Positions 27,406 to 37,600 of a stretch of DNA of 64,000 bases are shown here, in pieces. The translations under genes and the position numbers were made by a program. This stretch comes from Olegusella massiliensis. GTDB lineage: Bacteria > Actinomycetota > Coriobacteriia > Coriobacteriales > Atopobiaceae. Location of the stretch: the NCBI RefSeq assembly GCF_900078545.1, contig NZ_FLLS01000002.1, positions 372,001-436,000 on the forward strand, given 5' to 3'. The notes beneath the pieces were generated by a model that made no database searches, was not told the DNA's origin, and saw only the letters and a program-made list of their open reading frames with translations. Position 1 is the stretch's first letter. Every line of letters begins with the position of its first letter.

Positions 27406-28722
27406 GTGAATACACCACATATAAAGCTAAATCAGCTCATACGCACAGTAGGCAAAGCAATTCTACGTTACTTCCCCAGTACTCGTCAGTGGTCTCGTGC
27501 ACGATGGTGGGCACATGAACGCCGGAGGTATGAGCGCCTTACAGCACATATCGCAACAGATTCCAAGGTGGTTGTCTTTAGCTGTTTTATGGGTCGATCT
27601 TTTGCCGACTCCCCTCGTGCTATATATGAGGCAATGTGTGCCAACAGCTACTTTGATGATTATGAGCTGTGGTGGATTTTCCGTGAGGACAAACTCGAAC
27701 AATTTCAAAATGATCCGCGCCTTTCTCGTGCTCATTTTGTCGAACGTAGTACTGAGGACTACCTCCGTATTCTAGCCCGTGCTCAATACTGGATTTTTAA
27801 TGCACGTTGTCCTGAGTATGTACTGCCCAAACCCGACCAAGTTTATGTACAGTGCTGGCATGGCACACCCCTAAAAAGATTAGGTTTTGATGTACAAGTA
27901 AATACAACTAATGCACTCAATACCACACTTGAACTTGCTAATCGTTTCAAAATTGATTCAGCAAAGTGGAGTTATCTTATCTCACCATCGCCCTTTACCT
28001 CTAAGCATCTCAGCGATGCTTTTGGGCTTGAACCAGAACGTCGTTCCTCTACGGTGCTTGAAGTGGGCTACCCCCGCAATGATCGCATTGCGCGTGCGTG
28101 TAAGACCCCCGATAGTCTTACGCACGCCAAAGCAGCCATTATGGATGAACTTAACATCCCTCAAAACAAGAAACTCTTACTCTATGCACCTACATGGCGA
28201 GATAACGATTACAAAGCAGGTATCGGGTATGTCCAGGATACCCTCATTGATTTTAATCTTTTGCAGCGGCAGCTCAGTGACGAGTGGTGCATCCTTTTCC
28301 GCCCACATTATTACATTGCAAATGAGTTTGATTTTGCCAAATATGACAGCTTTGTATATAACGCTGCCGCTGTTGCTGATATCAATGACCTATATATTGT
28401 GGCAGACGCACTAATGACTGATTATTCTTCGGTTTTTTTTGACTACGCTGTTACTCAACGTCCTCTCATTTTCTACTGGCCAGACTTTGAGTTTTATGAT
28501 GATCACGTGCGTGGTTTTTACTTTGATCCCCACACGATTCCTGGTCCTAAATGCAGTACGGGAGAAGAGGTTATCCAGGCAATACAACAACTTGATACAT
28601 GGCAGGAAAACTATGGGGAGGCATATCAGAAGTTCCGCAAATACTTTTTACCTAAAGATGATGGATATGCATCTCAACGAGCAATCGCCCATATCTTTAA
28701 CATGCCTATAGAATCAAAGTAG
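27406..28722 (+). CDS. CDP-glycerol glycerophosphotransferase (TagF/TagB family)
   Basis: This 438-residue Glyphos_transf protein has VYVQCWHGTPLKRLGFD, LLYAPTWRDNDY, LFRPHYYIAN and LMTDYSSVFFDYAVTQRPLIFYWPD, all of the family's catalytic and nucleotide-binding motifs. A GTG at 27406 preceded by AAGGGA with seven-base spacing is the best start; an ATG at 27379 adds nine residues without a ribosome site. It is nine bases upstream of the TagB-like gene. Together with tagD this indicates synthesis of a glycerol-phosphate chain or glycerol-phosphate branches on the polymer. Confidence 0.88.
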   Translation: MNTPHIKLNQLIRTVGKAILRYFPSTRQWSRARWWAHERRRYERLTAHIATDSKVVVFSCFMGRSFADSPRAIYEAMCANSYFDDYELWWIFREDKLEQFQNDPRLSRAHFVERSTEDYLRILARAQYWIFNARCPEYVLPKPDQVYVQCWHGTPLKRLGFDVQVNTTNALNTTLELANRFKIDSAKWSYLISPSPFTSKHLSDAFGLEPERRSSTVLEVGYPRNDRIARACKTPDSLTHAKAAIMDELNIPQNKKLLLYAPTWRDNDYKAGIGYVQDTLIDFNLLQRQLSDEWCILFRPHYYIANEFDFAKYDSFVYNAAAVADINDLYIVADALMTDYSSVFFDYAVTQRPLIFYWPDFEFYDDHVRGFYFDPHTIPGPKCSTGEEVIQAIQQLDTWQENYGEAYQKFRKYFLPKDDGYASQRAIAHIFNMPIESK

Positions 28723-28730
28723 GTCGATTT

Positions 28731-29891
28731 ATGCTATTCGTACTCGGTATAGGTCTTCGTCTACTTTCTGTGTTTTTTAGTCTCTTTCCACTCAAGCGAC
28801 GTGTAGCTTTTTTATCGCGACAAGGTAAAGTCCCTTCTGTTGATTTTTGCATGCTTGCAAGCTGTCTACAAAAAAATGATCCTGAGCTATCTATTGTTAT
28901 TCGCACAAGCAAACCCGAACAGCATGGCTTGGGGCAACTGATACGTCACATGACTTCCCAGCTTTGGTATGCAAGAACATCTAAGGTGGTTGTCCTTGAT
29001 GGCTATAACCCCACCGTTTGTATACCTCATAAACGAAAAGGCGTATTTGTTATACAGTTATGGCATGCCGTAGGCGCTATCAAAAAGTTTGGCTTTCAGA
29101 GCATTGACACAGCTGCGGGTCGTTCCTCCTCATACGCAAGACTTGCTCACATGCATCAAAACTATGATCTCATTATCTCCGCTGGTCCCGGAGGCAATGC
29201 TGCATATGAAGAGGCATTTTTCTATCCTAAAGATTATGTAGTAGCTCTTGGTCTCCCCCGCATTGACCGTCTTCTTACAGGGCCAAGTCAAGCTGAACTT
29301 AAAACCAAATTTGTCGCTGATTATCCCTGGCTCAATAACGGCAATATGAATGTTTTATACGCCCCCACCCTGCGCCCCTCGCACACCAAAGATGACTGGC
29401 AAGAGACTGCTATCAATAGTCTCTCTACTGCATTGGTTGAACTTCCCATTAATCTCATTGTGTCAAAGCATCCCCTGACCACACTCAACAATCCTGACAG
29501 ACTTCCTGCCAACGTATTTGTATTGCCTGGTCACAGCACTGAGGAATTACTTCGTTTAGCAGACGTAGTAATAACCGATTACTCAGCTATCGCTCTGGAA
29601 GCTGGCCTTATAGGAAGTACGGTACTTTTCTTTATGCCAGATTATGAGGAGTATTCTTACTCTCCCGGTCTCAATATTGATCCTCTGCACAACCCACAAC
29701 TGTTTGGCGCAATTCATGCCGAAGACATCGCCACAGCTCTGCATAACCGTGAGTATTTGGCGCGCGTTCAAAAAAATTACTCCGCTTTTACTCAATCCTA
29801 CTTCGAAGGGATAACACCAGGTTCAACTGAACGTATTGCCCAGCTTATTTATGAACATATCGACGAGACATACAAGTCCAAAACAAGATAG
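28731..29891 (+). CDS. CDP-glycerol glycerophosphotransferase (TagB-like)
   Basis: This 386-residue paralogue is of TagB length. A hydrophobic N-terminus (about residues 1-18) may dip into the membrane, followed by FVIQLWHAVGAIKKFG, VLYAPTLRPSHTKDD, VSKHPL and VITDYSAIALEAGLIG. TagB-type enzymes add the first glycerol-phosphate to a lipid-linked primer. AGGTCG lies just before the ATG. It follows the 438-residue paralogue by eight bases. TagB rather than TagF identity is inferred from length and the N-terminal hydrophobic segment only. Confidence 0.85.
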   Translation: MLFVLGIGLRLLSVFFSLFPLKRRVAFLSRQGKVPSVDFCMLASCLQKNDPELSIVIRTSKPEQHGLGQLIRHMTSQLWYARTSKVVVLDGYNPTVCIPHKRKGVFVIQLWHAVGAIKKFGFQSIDTAAGRSSSYARLAHMHQNYDLIISAGPGGNAAYEEAFFYPKDYVVALGLPRIDRLLTGPSQAELKTKFVADYPWLNNGNMNVLYAPTLRPSHTKDDWQETAINSLSTALVELPINLIVSKHPLTTLNNPDRLPANVFVLPGHSTEELLRLADVVITDYSAIALEAGLIGSTVLFFMPDYEEYSYSPGLNIDPLHNPQLFGAIHAEDIATALHNREYLARVQKNYSAFTQSYFEGITPGSTERIAQLIYEHIDETYKSKTR

Positions 29892-29946
29892 CATTATTCG
29901 TGATGATAAAGTTTTAAGCAAAGCTCACACGGTGAAAGAAGCACAG

Positions 29947-32097
29947 ATGACTGCAGTATCGGTAATTGTACCCACATACAATGAGGAAGAATATCTCAGG
30001 CAGGCTCTGGACTCACTCGCTCAACAAACACTCAAAAGCATCGAGATTATCTGTGTAAACGATGGGTCTACTGATAATTCTCTCGCTATCCTACAGGAAT
30101 ATGTCAACCGCTATCCACAATTCAGGCTTATTGACAAAGAGAATGGTGGCTATGGTTGTGCGGTTAATACAGGAATCGCTGCTTCTACTGGCGAATATAT
30201 TGGTATTCTCGAGCCAGACGACTTTATCGATGCGCATATGTTTGAAGATCTGTATCGCTATGCACAGATTGATCTGCTACCCAGTCAAGACATCTTGCCA
30301 TGTGCCCAGTCATATCTTGAACAACATCCTGAACAAACAAAGGCCGATATTGTACGCTCTTCGTTTTACCACTATTGGGATGCCAATGAGTATGAACCTG
30401 CAACGGTAACCACTCCTCCAAGCTATAGAGGATTGCCTTATCGCGTCACGCTTGGCACAGTGCCCGAGCTAGCTTTAACTGTGCGGGATCATCCTGCAGT
30501 CTGGGCATGCATTTATCGTCGTGAATATCTCACCCAAAACAATATTCACTTTATCGAGGCGCGTGGCGCGGGATGGGTAGATAACCCTTGGCTTTTTGAC
30601 ACGGCGCTGAGTGCCAAAACTTTGGTATGGGTACCCAAAGCGTACTACCATTACCGCCGCACTAATGAGAACTCTTCGATGTTTACTACTGACTACACTA
30701 TCCCTTTGTCACGCATGGAAGATATGCTCGCCATCTTTGACCGTTATCCCCAGGCAGACGCACAGATTTATCGTCACTTTACTCGACGAGTACTACGCCT
30801 TACCGTTAGCATTTTTAATGGTATGCAGCTTCAAAAACCTGACCCTCAACTCTTTGAACGAGTAAGAAAAATTTTCAGTCGACTGAAGCCCAAAGCGGTG
30901 CTCGAAAATCCTGAAATAGAAGAAACACGCAAAATTTTTTATCGCGAAGTAATGGGGCTCTACGACAAAAAACTAAAAAAGCTTGAGCGCGTTAAAAGCC
31001 CTGAGCTTACTCTACTGGTAAATGCGCATAATAACTATGCGTTTATCTCAGGTATTTTACGTCTACTCAATACCCAAAACAGCTCTGCACCCATCGATAT
31101 CATTGCATGGGATGAAGGGGGAAGCTGGGATTATTCTGCTATATTTTCCCAGCATGTTGCCAGCTTTGACAAGCGTATCAGCTATCTCAATGGTAATGCT
31201 CACGAAGTCTTTGCTTATATACGTACTGACAAAGTATATGTAGTAGCGAGCAATGCCACCCTGCAAAAGAATAGTGCAGAACAGTTAATTGCCGTTACCC
31301 GTCAAAGCTCAGCAGATATTTTGCTTGTGGATTCACTCAATACACTTGAATGCCCTATTGGGATGAGCACGATTGAGACAATCTACCCTCAACTCTTTGA
31401 ACTCATGCCTACAAACTTTGGAAACTTTTGCATCAAAACAACCTTACTTTCACAGGTCTTTGACCATCTGGAAAAATACCCCTTTGACTATGACCCCTCA
31501 GAGCTCATGTTGCGTACACTACTAACAGCTCATACTCTCGAATGTAGCTCACTAAAATGTATACGCACTCTTAAGCGCGATCGTGCGATGGGCGCGGTGC
31601 GTATCGCTCGTGAGCAAATCAAAGCTGAAAATCTTCGCATGGATGCTCTTGTCCGCATGAAGACTCTTCTCATAGAACAGGGTGCATATGAGGCAGCAGA
31701 AAAATCTTTTGAACATTTTGCTGCTGGTGTCATCATCGAAGATCTCCGAGATGATGACTTTGTCTCATTCAAGTTTAAAGCGCGCTACATTAAAGACGGC
31801 TATATCGCAGCTCTTCTTCCTCATCTTGAAGACCAACATGAGTTTATAGCGCGCAGTCCCGAGGAGCTACTCTACCTCCTAAAACACAATGAGCCACTCT
31901 ACCATAAGCAGATGGGCCTAGAGCGCTATGTCACCATACGTAATCAGCGCAACGATTATCGAGAACGTTATTACGCAGAGCGTATGCAAAACACAAAAAT
32001 TTGGCAAGGGATCAAACAAAAGGGGTTGCAGGGCTTTAGTAGATTCATACTCAAAACGCCGCTTGGTCCAATACTGCGCAACTTACTCAAGCACTAA
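29947..32097 (+). CDS. GT2 glycosyltransferase with a second, degenerate GT2-like unit
   Basis: This is a 716-residue protein. Unit 1 (about 1-300) is an intact GT2: SVIVPTYNEEEY, CVNDGSTD and GILEPDDF, followed by GAGWVDNPWLFD. Unit 2 (from about residue 353, LTLLVNAHNNYAF) keeps the fold pattern but has AWDEGGS where the sugar loop should be and no DxD, so it is probably inactive. The C-terminal 60 residues are charged and helical, ending in a hydrophobic/basic tail. The ATG at 29947 is chosen because the GT2 domain begins there and GAAAGAAG lies upstream; the frame is open to 29836. It is 55 bases after the TagB-like stop and probably in the same operon. Confidence 0.83.
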   Translation: MTAVSVIVPTYNEEEYLRQALDSLAQQTLKSIEIICVNDGSTDNSLAILQEYVNRYPQFRLIDKENGGYGCAVNTGIAASTGEYIGILEPDDFIDAHMFEDLYRYAQIDLLPSQDILPCAQSYLEQHPEQTKADIVRSSFYHYWDANEYEPATVTTPPSYRGLPYRVTLGTVPELALTVRDHPAVWACIYRREYLTQNNIHFIEARGAGWVDNPWLFDTALSAKTLVWVPKAYYHYRRTNENSSMFTTDYTIPLSRMEDMLAIFDRYPQADAQIYRHFTRRVLRLTVSIFNGMQLQKPDPQLFERVRKIFSRLKPKAVLENPEIEETRKIFYREVMGLYDKKLKKLERVKSPELTLLVNAHNNYAFISGILRLLNTQNSSAPIDIIAWDEGGSWDYSAIFSQHVASFDKRISYLNGNAHEVFAYIRTDKVYVVASNATLQKNSAEQLIAVTRQSSADILLVDSLNTLECPIGMSTIETIYPQLFELMPTNFGNFCIKTTLLSQVFDHLEKYPFDYDPSELMLRTLLTAHTLECSSLKCIRTLKRDRAMGAVRIAREQIKAENLRMDALVRMKTLLIEQGAYEAAEKSFEHFAAGVIIEDLRDDDFVSFKFKARYIKDGYIAALLPHLEDQHEFIARSPEELLYLLKHNEPLYHKQMGLERYVTIRNQRNDYRERYYAERMQNTKIWQGIKQKGLQGFSRFILKTPLGPILRNLLKH

Positions 32098-32103
32098 TCA
32101 AGC

Positions 32104-34365
32104 CTACTGATTGCTACTATTTTTTCTTGGCTTAAGCGCTTCACGTATCTTCTTTGCAGGCTTCACAAGGGCTGACCCTATGCGATACGATTTGGAGGAA
32201 AGTAGGCGCCTGTTTTTCTCAAGGGCGTCTCTCAGTGCTGACTCAGCTTTCCTGTGCGCTTGCATCTCTTTCTTAAGAGCCGCAGCGGCAGAGGATGCGG
32301 CATGCTTGTGCGTACGTGCCATCGCCTCCGCAGCACGTTTTGCCACGAGCGCTCTCTCTCTTGATGCTTCAGCATCTTCCATACGTGTGCGGAAGGTGTC
32401 TGGCTCACGTACCAACACCTCAAAATTCCTCTGATCAATCGAGTTTAACGCCCAAAATGCATATTTTTCTGCAAAAGAAAGCTTGTGATAATCACTGCGC
32501 GCATTACGCAGCAATTGTGTTGCTATCATATTTGCGGTTCGCATCTGCTGAGTTACTTCAGACGGATAACGCCACAATTCCGTAAGAACTTCTTGATAGG
32601 CAAGAAAATAACCATGTGCATGTTTGAATTGTTTGGCAGACGTCATGAGAGAATCACTGCGAACACGCCGACGATAGAATGCCTGTGGTATATATCCAAC
32701 TCGCTTAGCATGCCAGAGTGCCTGAAAGGTAAATATATTATCTTCATGTGCAGCTGATTGGTTAAAGCGTAGATGAGACGCATCAAAATAGGATTTATTA
32801 AAAAAGTGTAAGGCAACATTTACGCGATATTCCTCAGCCGCATGGAAGGCGCATAGGAGTTCCTTTCCCCCCCATATGCCAGGGTATTCATGGTAGCGAT
32901 GATAATAGCTTGAAAATTTATAAAACTCTTGCTCTGTTTGCTTACACGGCACTTCTGTATCATCAATGAATGCTGCGCCATCAAAAATAACTTCATCTAG
33001 CTGATCTTTTTCCGCTCTCACCCAAAGGGTCTGAAGCGCATTTGGCTCAATCCAGTCATCAGCATCCAGAAAATAGAGATAATCGCCCCATTGGTGATCC
33101 CAATTCAACGCCGCATTTCTTGAACTGGCACAGGAATGACCCGGTTTATGCTGCGACATCACCGTTATACGTGTATCACGTTGGGCATAGTTCAATACCA
33201 CATCGAGAGTGGTATCTGTAGACCCATCATCAACAATAATTATTTCTATCTCTTGTAAAGTTTGACGAAGTATACTATCAAGGCATTGTCCAATCCATGG
33301 AGCCACGTTATAGGCAGGAATAACAATAGACACCTTTGGCGGAAGAATGGTCGAAGCACGATCCTTGAGGATATAGGGTTCCGTAGAACCTTGTTTTAGA
33401 TTTTTTATCCTAGAGTAATACCTATACGCTGAATCACATCCACAAACACAATCATAATCTCCGCAGCTCTCATAGCTTTCTCGTTTAAAAGCTAATACCT
33501 TCGTTTGTATCAGTTCAGAGTGTGCAATATGACTGCAAAGCACAAAGCGCTCCTGAGCATCGGACATTCCATGTAAACATTGCGCGAGTGTTCTAACAGC
33601 AAAATTTGCAAACGAAAATTCTAGTTCTTCATAACGCTCTCGATTGCACAGTTCAGCATACAATTGTGTTACCGCAGTAAGAACATCTGTTGGTGAGTGT
33701 TTGATATGTCGAAGATTCCCTTTCTTCGTACGATGATGTACTAACTTTTCATTGAGGCTCACGAATTGACTTGCCTCACATAAAGCAAGTGCAATAAAAA
33801 CAATTTCCGTAGTCTTATTAAATGGTGAAAAGCTTAATTTTTTCTCTTTCAGAAAGCTCAAGCTAAACAGCTTATTCCAAATATCAGCTGAAGAGATTGT
33901 CATAATATGCTGAGGAGCATCCTTGTAGGAGAAGACTGTTTTATTACTATAAAACTGAGGCCGCATTTGAGTTGTTGGAACTATTGCATTGGTATGGGAG
34001 TCAAACGTTTCTGCATCAAAAAGCACTACATCTGCCTGACAGGTATTTAGCTGATGTTGTAGGCGTTCTATAAAGATGCTTTCAACATAATCGCCTGCAT
34101 CACAAAAAAAGATGTATTCTCCTGTTGCACATTGAATTGCGGAATTATATATCTCCTCTTGGACGCTATCAGACCCATTAATAATTGCTATACGTTCATC
34201 TCGTTGAGCATATTCAGCAAGAATGACCTGTGATGCATCATTGCTACCCCAATCAATGCAGATAAGTTGAAAGTCATCAGATGTCTGGGTAAGAAAGCTG
34301 TCAAGGCACTGATTCAAAAAAGGCGCATCATTTAACACTGATAGGACAACGGAAATGAAAGCCAT
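32104..34365 (-). CDS. two-unit GT2 glycosyltransferase with coiled-coil tail
   Basis: This is a 753-residue protein. The N-terminal unit (1-340) looks degenerate: the DDGS loop reads CIDWGS and the DxD region reads CDAGDY. The second unit (from about 342, SIVIPAYNVAPW) is intact with VDDGSTD and LDADDW, followed by HEDNIFTFQALW. Residues about 650-720 are an Ala/Glu/Arg-rich coiled coil, and the end carries SKSYRIGSALVKP, a tail motif shared with other transferases here. AAGGAG precedes the ATG at 34365. It is convergent with the 716-residue transferase (six-base gap) and divergent from the four-unit protein. The substrate is unknown. Confidence 0.83.
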   Translation of the reverse strand: MAFISVVLSVLNDAPFLNQCLDSFLTQTSDDFQLICIDWGSNDASQVILAEYAQRDERIAIINGSDSVQEEIYNSAIQCATGEYIFFCDAGDYVESIFIERLQHQLNTCQADVVLFDAETFDSHTNAIVPTTQMRPQFYSNKTVFSYKDAPQHIMTISSADIWNKLFSLSFLKEKKLSFSPFNKTTEIVFIALALCEASQFVSLNEKLVHHRTKKGNLRHIKHSPTDVLTAVTQLYAELCNRERYEELEFSFANFAVRTLAQCLHGMSDAQERFVLCSHIAHSELIQTKVLAFKRESYESCGDYDCVCGCDSAYRYYSRIKNLKQGSTEPYILKDRASTILPPKVSIVIPAYNVAPWIGQCLDSILRQTLQEIEIIIVDDGSTDTTLDVVLNYAQRDTRITVMSQHKPGHSCASSRNAALNWDHQWGDYLYFLDADDWIEPNALQTLWVRAEKDQLDEVIFDGAAFIDDTEVPCKQTEQEFYKFSSYYHRYHEYPGIWGGKELLCAFHAAEEYRVNVALHFFNKSYFDASHLRFNQSAAHEDNIFTFQALWHAKRVGYIPQAFYRRRVRSDSLMTSAKQFKHAHGYFLAYQEVLTELWRYPSEVTQQMRTANMIATQLLRNARSDYHKLSFAEKYAFWALNSIDQRNFEVLVREPDTFRTRMEDAEASRERALVAKRAAEAMARTHKHAASSAAAALKKEMQAHRKAESALRDALEKNRRLLSSKSYRIGSALVKPAKKIREALKPRKNSSNQ

Positions 34366-34443
34366 TATTTATCTCCTTGGAAATATCAGCACCTAATAGA
34401 CTAATCAAATCAGTATTATCACATTAAAAATTATGCAGTTCTT

Positions 34444-34455
34444 CACCATATGGTG
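34444..34455. promoter_or_regulatory. 12-base palindrome between divergent GT2 genes
   Basis: CACCATATGGTG is a perfect palindrome in the 294-base gap between the genes starting at 34365 (minus) and 34660 (plus). It has no T-run and could be an operator for one or both promoters. The remaining gap is AT-rich and holds no open frame I would call a gene. Confidence 0.3.
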
Positions 34456-34589
34456 GATTAACTAAGAAAGTTGAAAAAGTATTAATGGATTCAAATGCGC
34501 ATGCAGATACGCATCTCCACAAGTAAAATTTGAATACCAGCACAAACGCCCTGCAATAGAATGCTCCACAACGAAACATAGAAGAAGGT

Positions 34590-34619
34590 TTGCTTTCTAC
34601 ATTTGCTATAAGAGATAAT
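34590..34619 (+). promoter_or_regulatory. possible promoter of the four-unit GT2 gene
   Basis: TTGCTT (34590-34595) and GATAAT (34614-34619) are separated by 18 bases and lie 40 bases before the ATG at 34660. The match to a sigma-70-type promoter is fair at both boxes. AGAGAG follows as the ribosome site. Confidence 0.4.
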
Positions 34620-34659
34620 AAGGAAGCATAAAAATAAATAGAGAAGAGAGATATTCAGT

Positions 34660-37600
34660 ATGCCAAAAGTATCCGTAATTATTCCAATATTTAATGCAGA
34701 GGAATATCTTGACGAGTGCTTGAAAAGTGTTCTATCTCAGACCCTAAGTGATATTGAGGTAATTTGTGTAGACGATGGCAGTAGTGACTCAAGTCTTACT
34801 ATCCTAAACAAATATGCAAAAAATGATTCTCGCATTAAAATAATAGAACAAAAAAACGCTGGTGCAGGCGCTGCAAGAAACAGGGGAATGGAAATTGCTA
34901 CTGGAGAGTACCTCAGTTTTTTGGATAGTGATGACGTCTTTGAACTGACCATGTTAGAAAAACTAGTTGCTATTTCTGATTTTGAGCAACTTGATGTTGC
35001 CATATGTAGGTGTAACAAATTCATTCACGAGACAAAAGAAACTATTGATACTCCATGGACTATTAAATCTGAGTTGATACCAGCTAATAATTACTTCCAA
35101 GCAACCGATATAAAGAAGGACTTTTTTGAAGCTTTTATTTGGTGGCCTTGGGACAAGCTATTCAGAGCTCAATTTATTAAAGATTCCTCGTTATATTTCC
35201 AGGAACAGCGCACAACAAATGACTTATTTTTTGTGGTAGGAGCCACCCTACTAGCTAATAAAATTGACTATATCAACGATATCTTGATTCATCAAAGGGT
35301 ACACGAAGGCTCTCTAGCTGTTACACGAGAAAAAAGTTGGCACTGCTTTTTTGATGCTCTCATTAAGGTGAGAGATTTTCTCCAAGAAAAAAAACTTTAT
35401 GATCGCTTTGAACAGGATTTCATTAACTATTGTGTCACGTTTACAAACTGGTATAAAAATAGCATTGACATCTCAACGTACCAGAAAATAGTTCCAGCGC
35501 TATCAAGAGCTTTTAAAGAATTAGGTGTAGCAGACAAACCGAGAAAATTTTTTTATGAGACAGATAGCTGGTCTGAAGTACAAAAAGTGCTAAATTGGAA
35601 AACCATCGCAATAAGCGTTATTATGCCCTCACTCAACGTGAGGCCTTATATTCGTGAATGTGTACAAAGCGTCTGCAATCAAACGCTTCGCAATATTGAA
35701 ATCATTTGCGTAGATGCAGGTTCAACTGATGGCACACTAGAAATACTAAGAGAGTTCGAAAAAAATGATCCTCGCGTAACTGTCATAGTTTCAGATAAAA
35801 AAAGCTATGGCCACCAAATGAATTTGGGGCTTAAGCATGCTCAAGGCGAATATATAGGAATCGTTGAAACAGATGATTTTGCTTCCCCAACCATGTATGC
35901 CAATCTCTTTGCAGTTGCTGAGAAGAGGGATGCGGACGTTGTCAAAGCAAATTGGCATCGTTTTCAAACCAAGCCTATCCAGCATGATATTCTGTTTGAA
36001 CGTTATGCTGGTATACCTTATAACAAGGTTCTTACCGTAGGCGAGAAGAAAAAGCTTTTAGATGGTGCATCAGGAATCTGGAGTGGCATTTATAGGAAAA
36101 GTTTTCTTGCAAGAAATGAAATTGATTTTCTAGAAACTCCTGGTGCTTCCTATCAAGATACAGCTTTTTTGTTAAAAGTTATTATGGCAGCTCAATCTAT
36201 AATCCTACTAAAAAAGGGATGGCTGCATTACCGCATTGATAATGACAATAGCAGCGTACATTCTTCAGGCAAAGTATTTTGTGTCTGCGATGAAATGAAA
36301 TCCGTCCATGCCTATATAAATGCACGACCTGCCCTTAAGAAAACTTATCAAGCCGATATCTGGTCACGCACGGCTACTGTATACGATTGGAATGATAAGC
36401 GCCTTGCTGACAGCCTGAGAATTGATTTCTTAAAAGAAGTCCAAGCTGAATTTACCCAAGGACTAGAGTCAGGGTCTTTTAAATTAGACTATCTTACTGG
36501 TAGATATCGCGGATTTATCGAGCAAGTTCTGGAGAGTCCAGAATCCTATGTTGCGCACCACAAGACAATATCTCAGAAATTTGAGTTATCAAACCCTAAG
36601 AATTCACCACTATTCACTATAGTGCTGGAAGTTCGCAATGGAGAAAAAACCCTTCGAACATGCTTAGATAGCTTACACGCTCAAACTTTTTCTAGTTTTG
36701 AAGTTCTATGCTTTGACCAAAACTCACTGGGTAACACTGGTACAATTTTGGCCAAATATGCACATGAGGATTCTCGATTCCAGGTTATCAGCGATGGTGG
36801 AGAATCGTTGCGCAATACCGCAATAAACAAATCGCAGGGTGCCTTTATCCTGTTTATCAATAACTACACATTTCTACAACCATCATGCCTTGAGCTTTTA
36901 GGAGAAATTATTGAAACACAATCTCCTGACATCCTACTCAATAAACAAACATGTTATAACTTAGATTCAAAAAAGCTGGCACAAGAGTCATTCGGATACA
37001 ACGAAGCAATTTACAGCAGCATTTACCCGTTCAATTCAACTACAGCACCAAAGCAATTACTACAAGTTACCTCACCAAGTGTGTTAGGCAAAGTTTATAG
37101 AACAGACTTTTTAAAGTCTCTTTTCTATCAATTCGAGACTAATACATCATTTAGAAACGATGCTCTTCTGTGCTCAATCGCTCTGTTGCAAGCATCAAAG
37201 ATTTCTGCCTGTGATACTGCAGTAATAGTCCAGGCAAGTACTTCAAAAGAACGCAAAGAAAATCATATAAATCCCTATGCATCTGAACTTGCCAAACCAT
37301 GGATAGATCTTCTTGGAGCAAATGGTGTATTTGCATCTAATAAATACAATAACCCACTTGTTCTCTCGAGCGCCCGCGCGTTAGCTGCACATACTATTCG
37401 TAGCGACTTTGATTTATTGACCAGTAACGATGCGCGAAGTATCGCAGTACATGCACTTAGTTCTGGTGCTGTACGCAGCACAGGTGTTTTTGATTTGGCT
37501 TATGAATCATATGAAGAGGAAGCAGATTACAACTTCTTCCAAGGAGTACGAGCTGGATTTGAAAAAATATCCTCATCTGAGGAACGGTCAGAAATAATAG

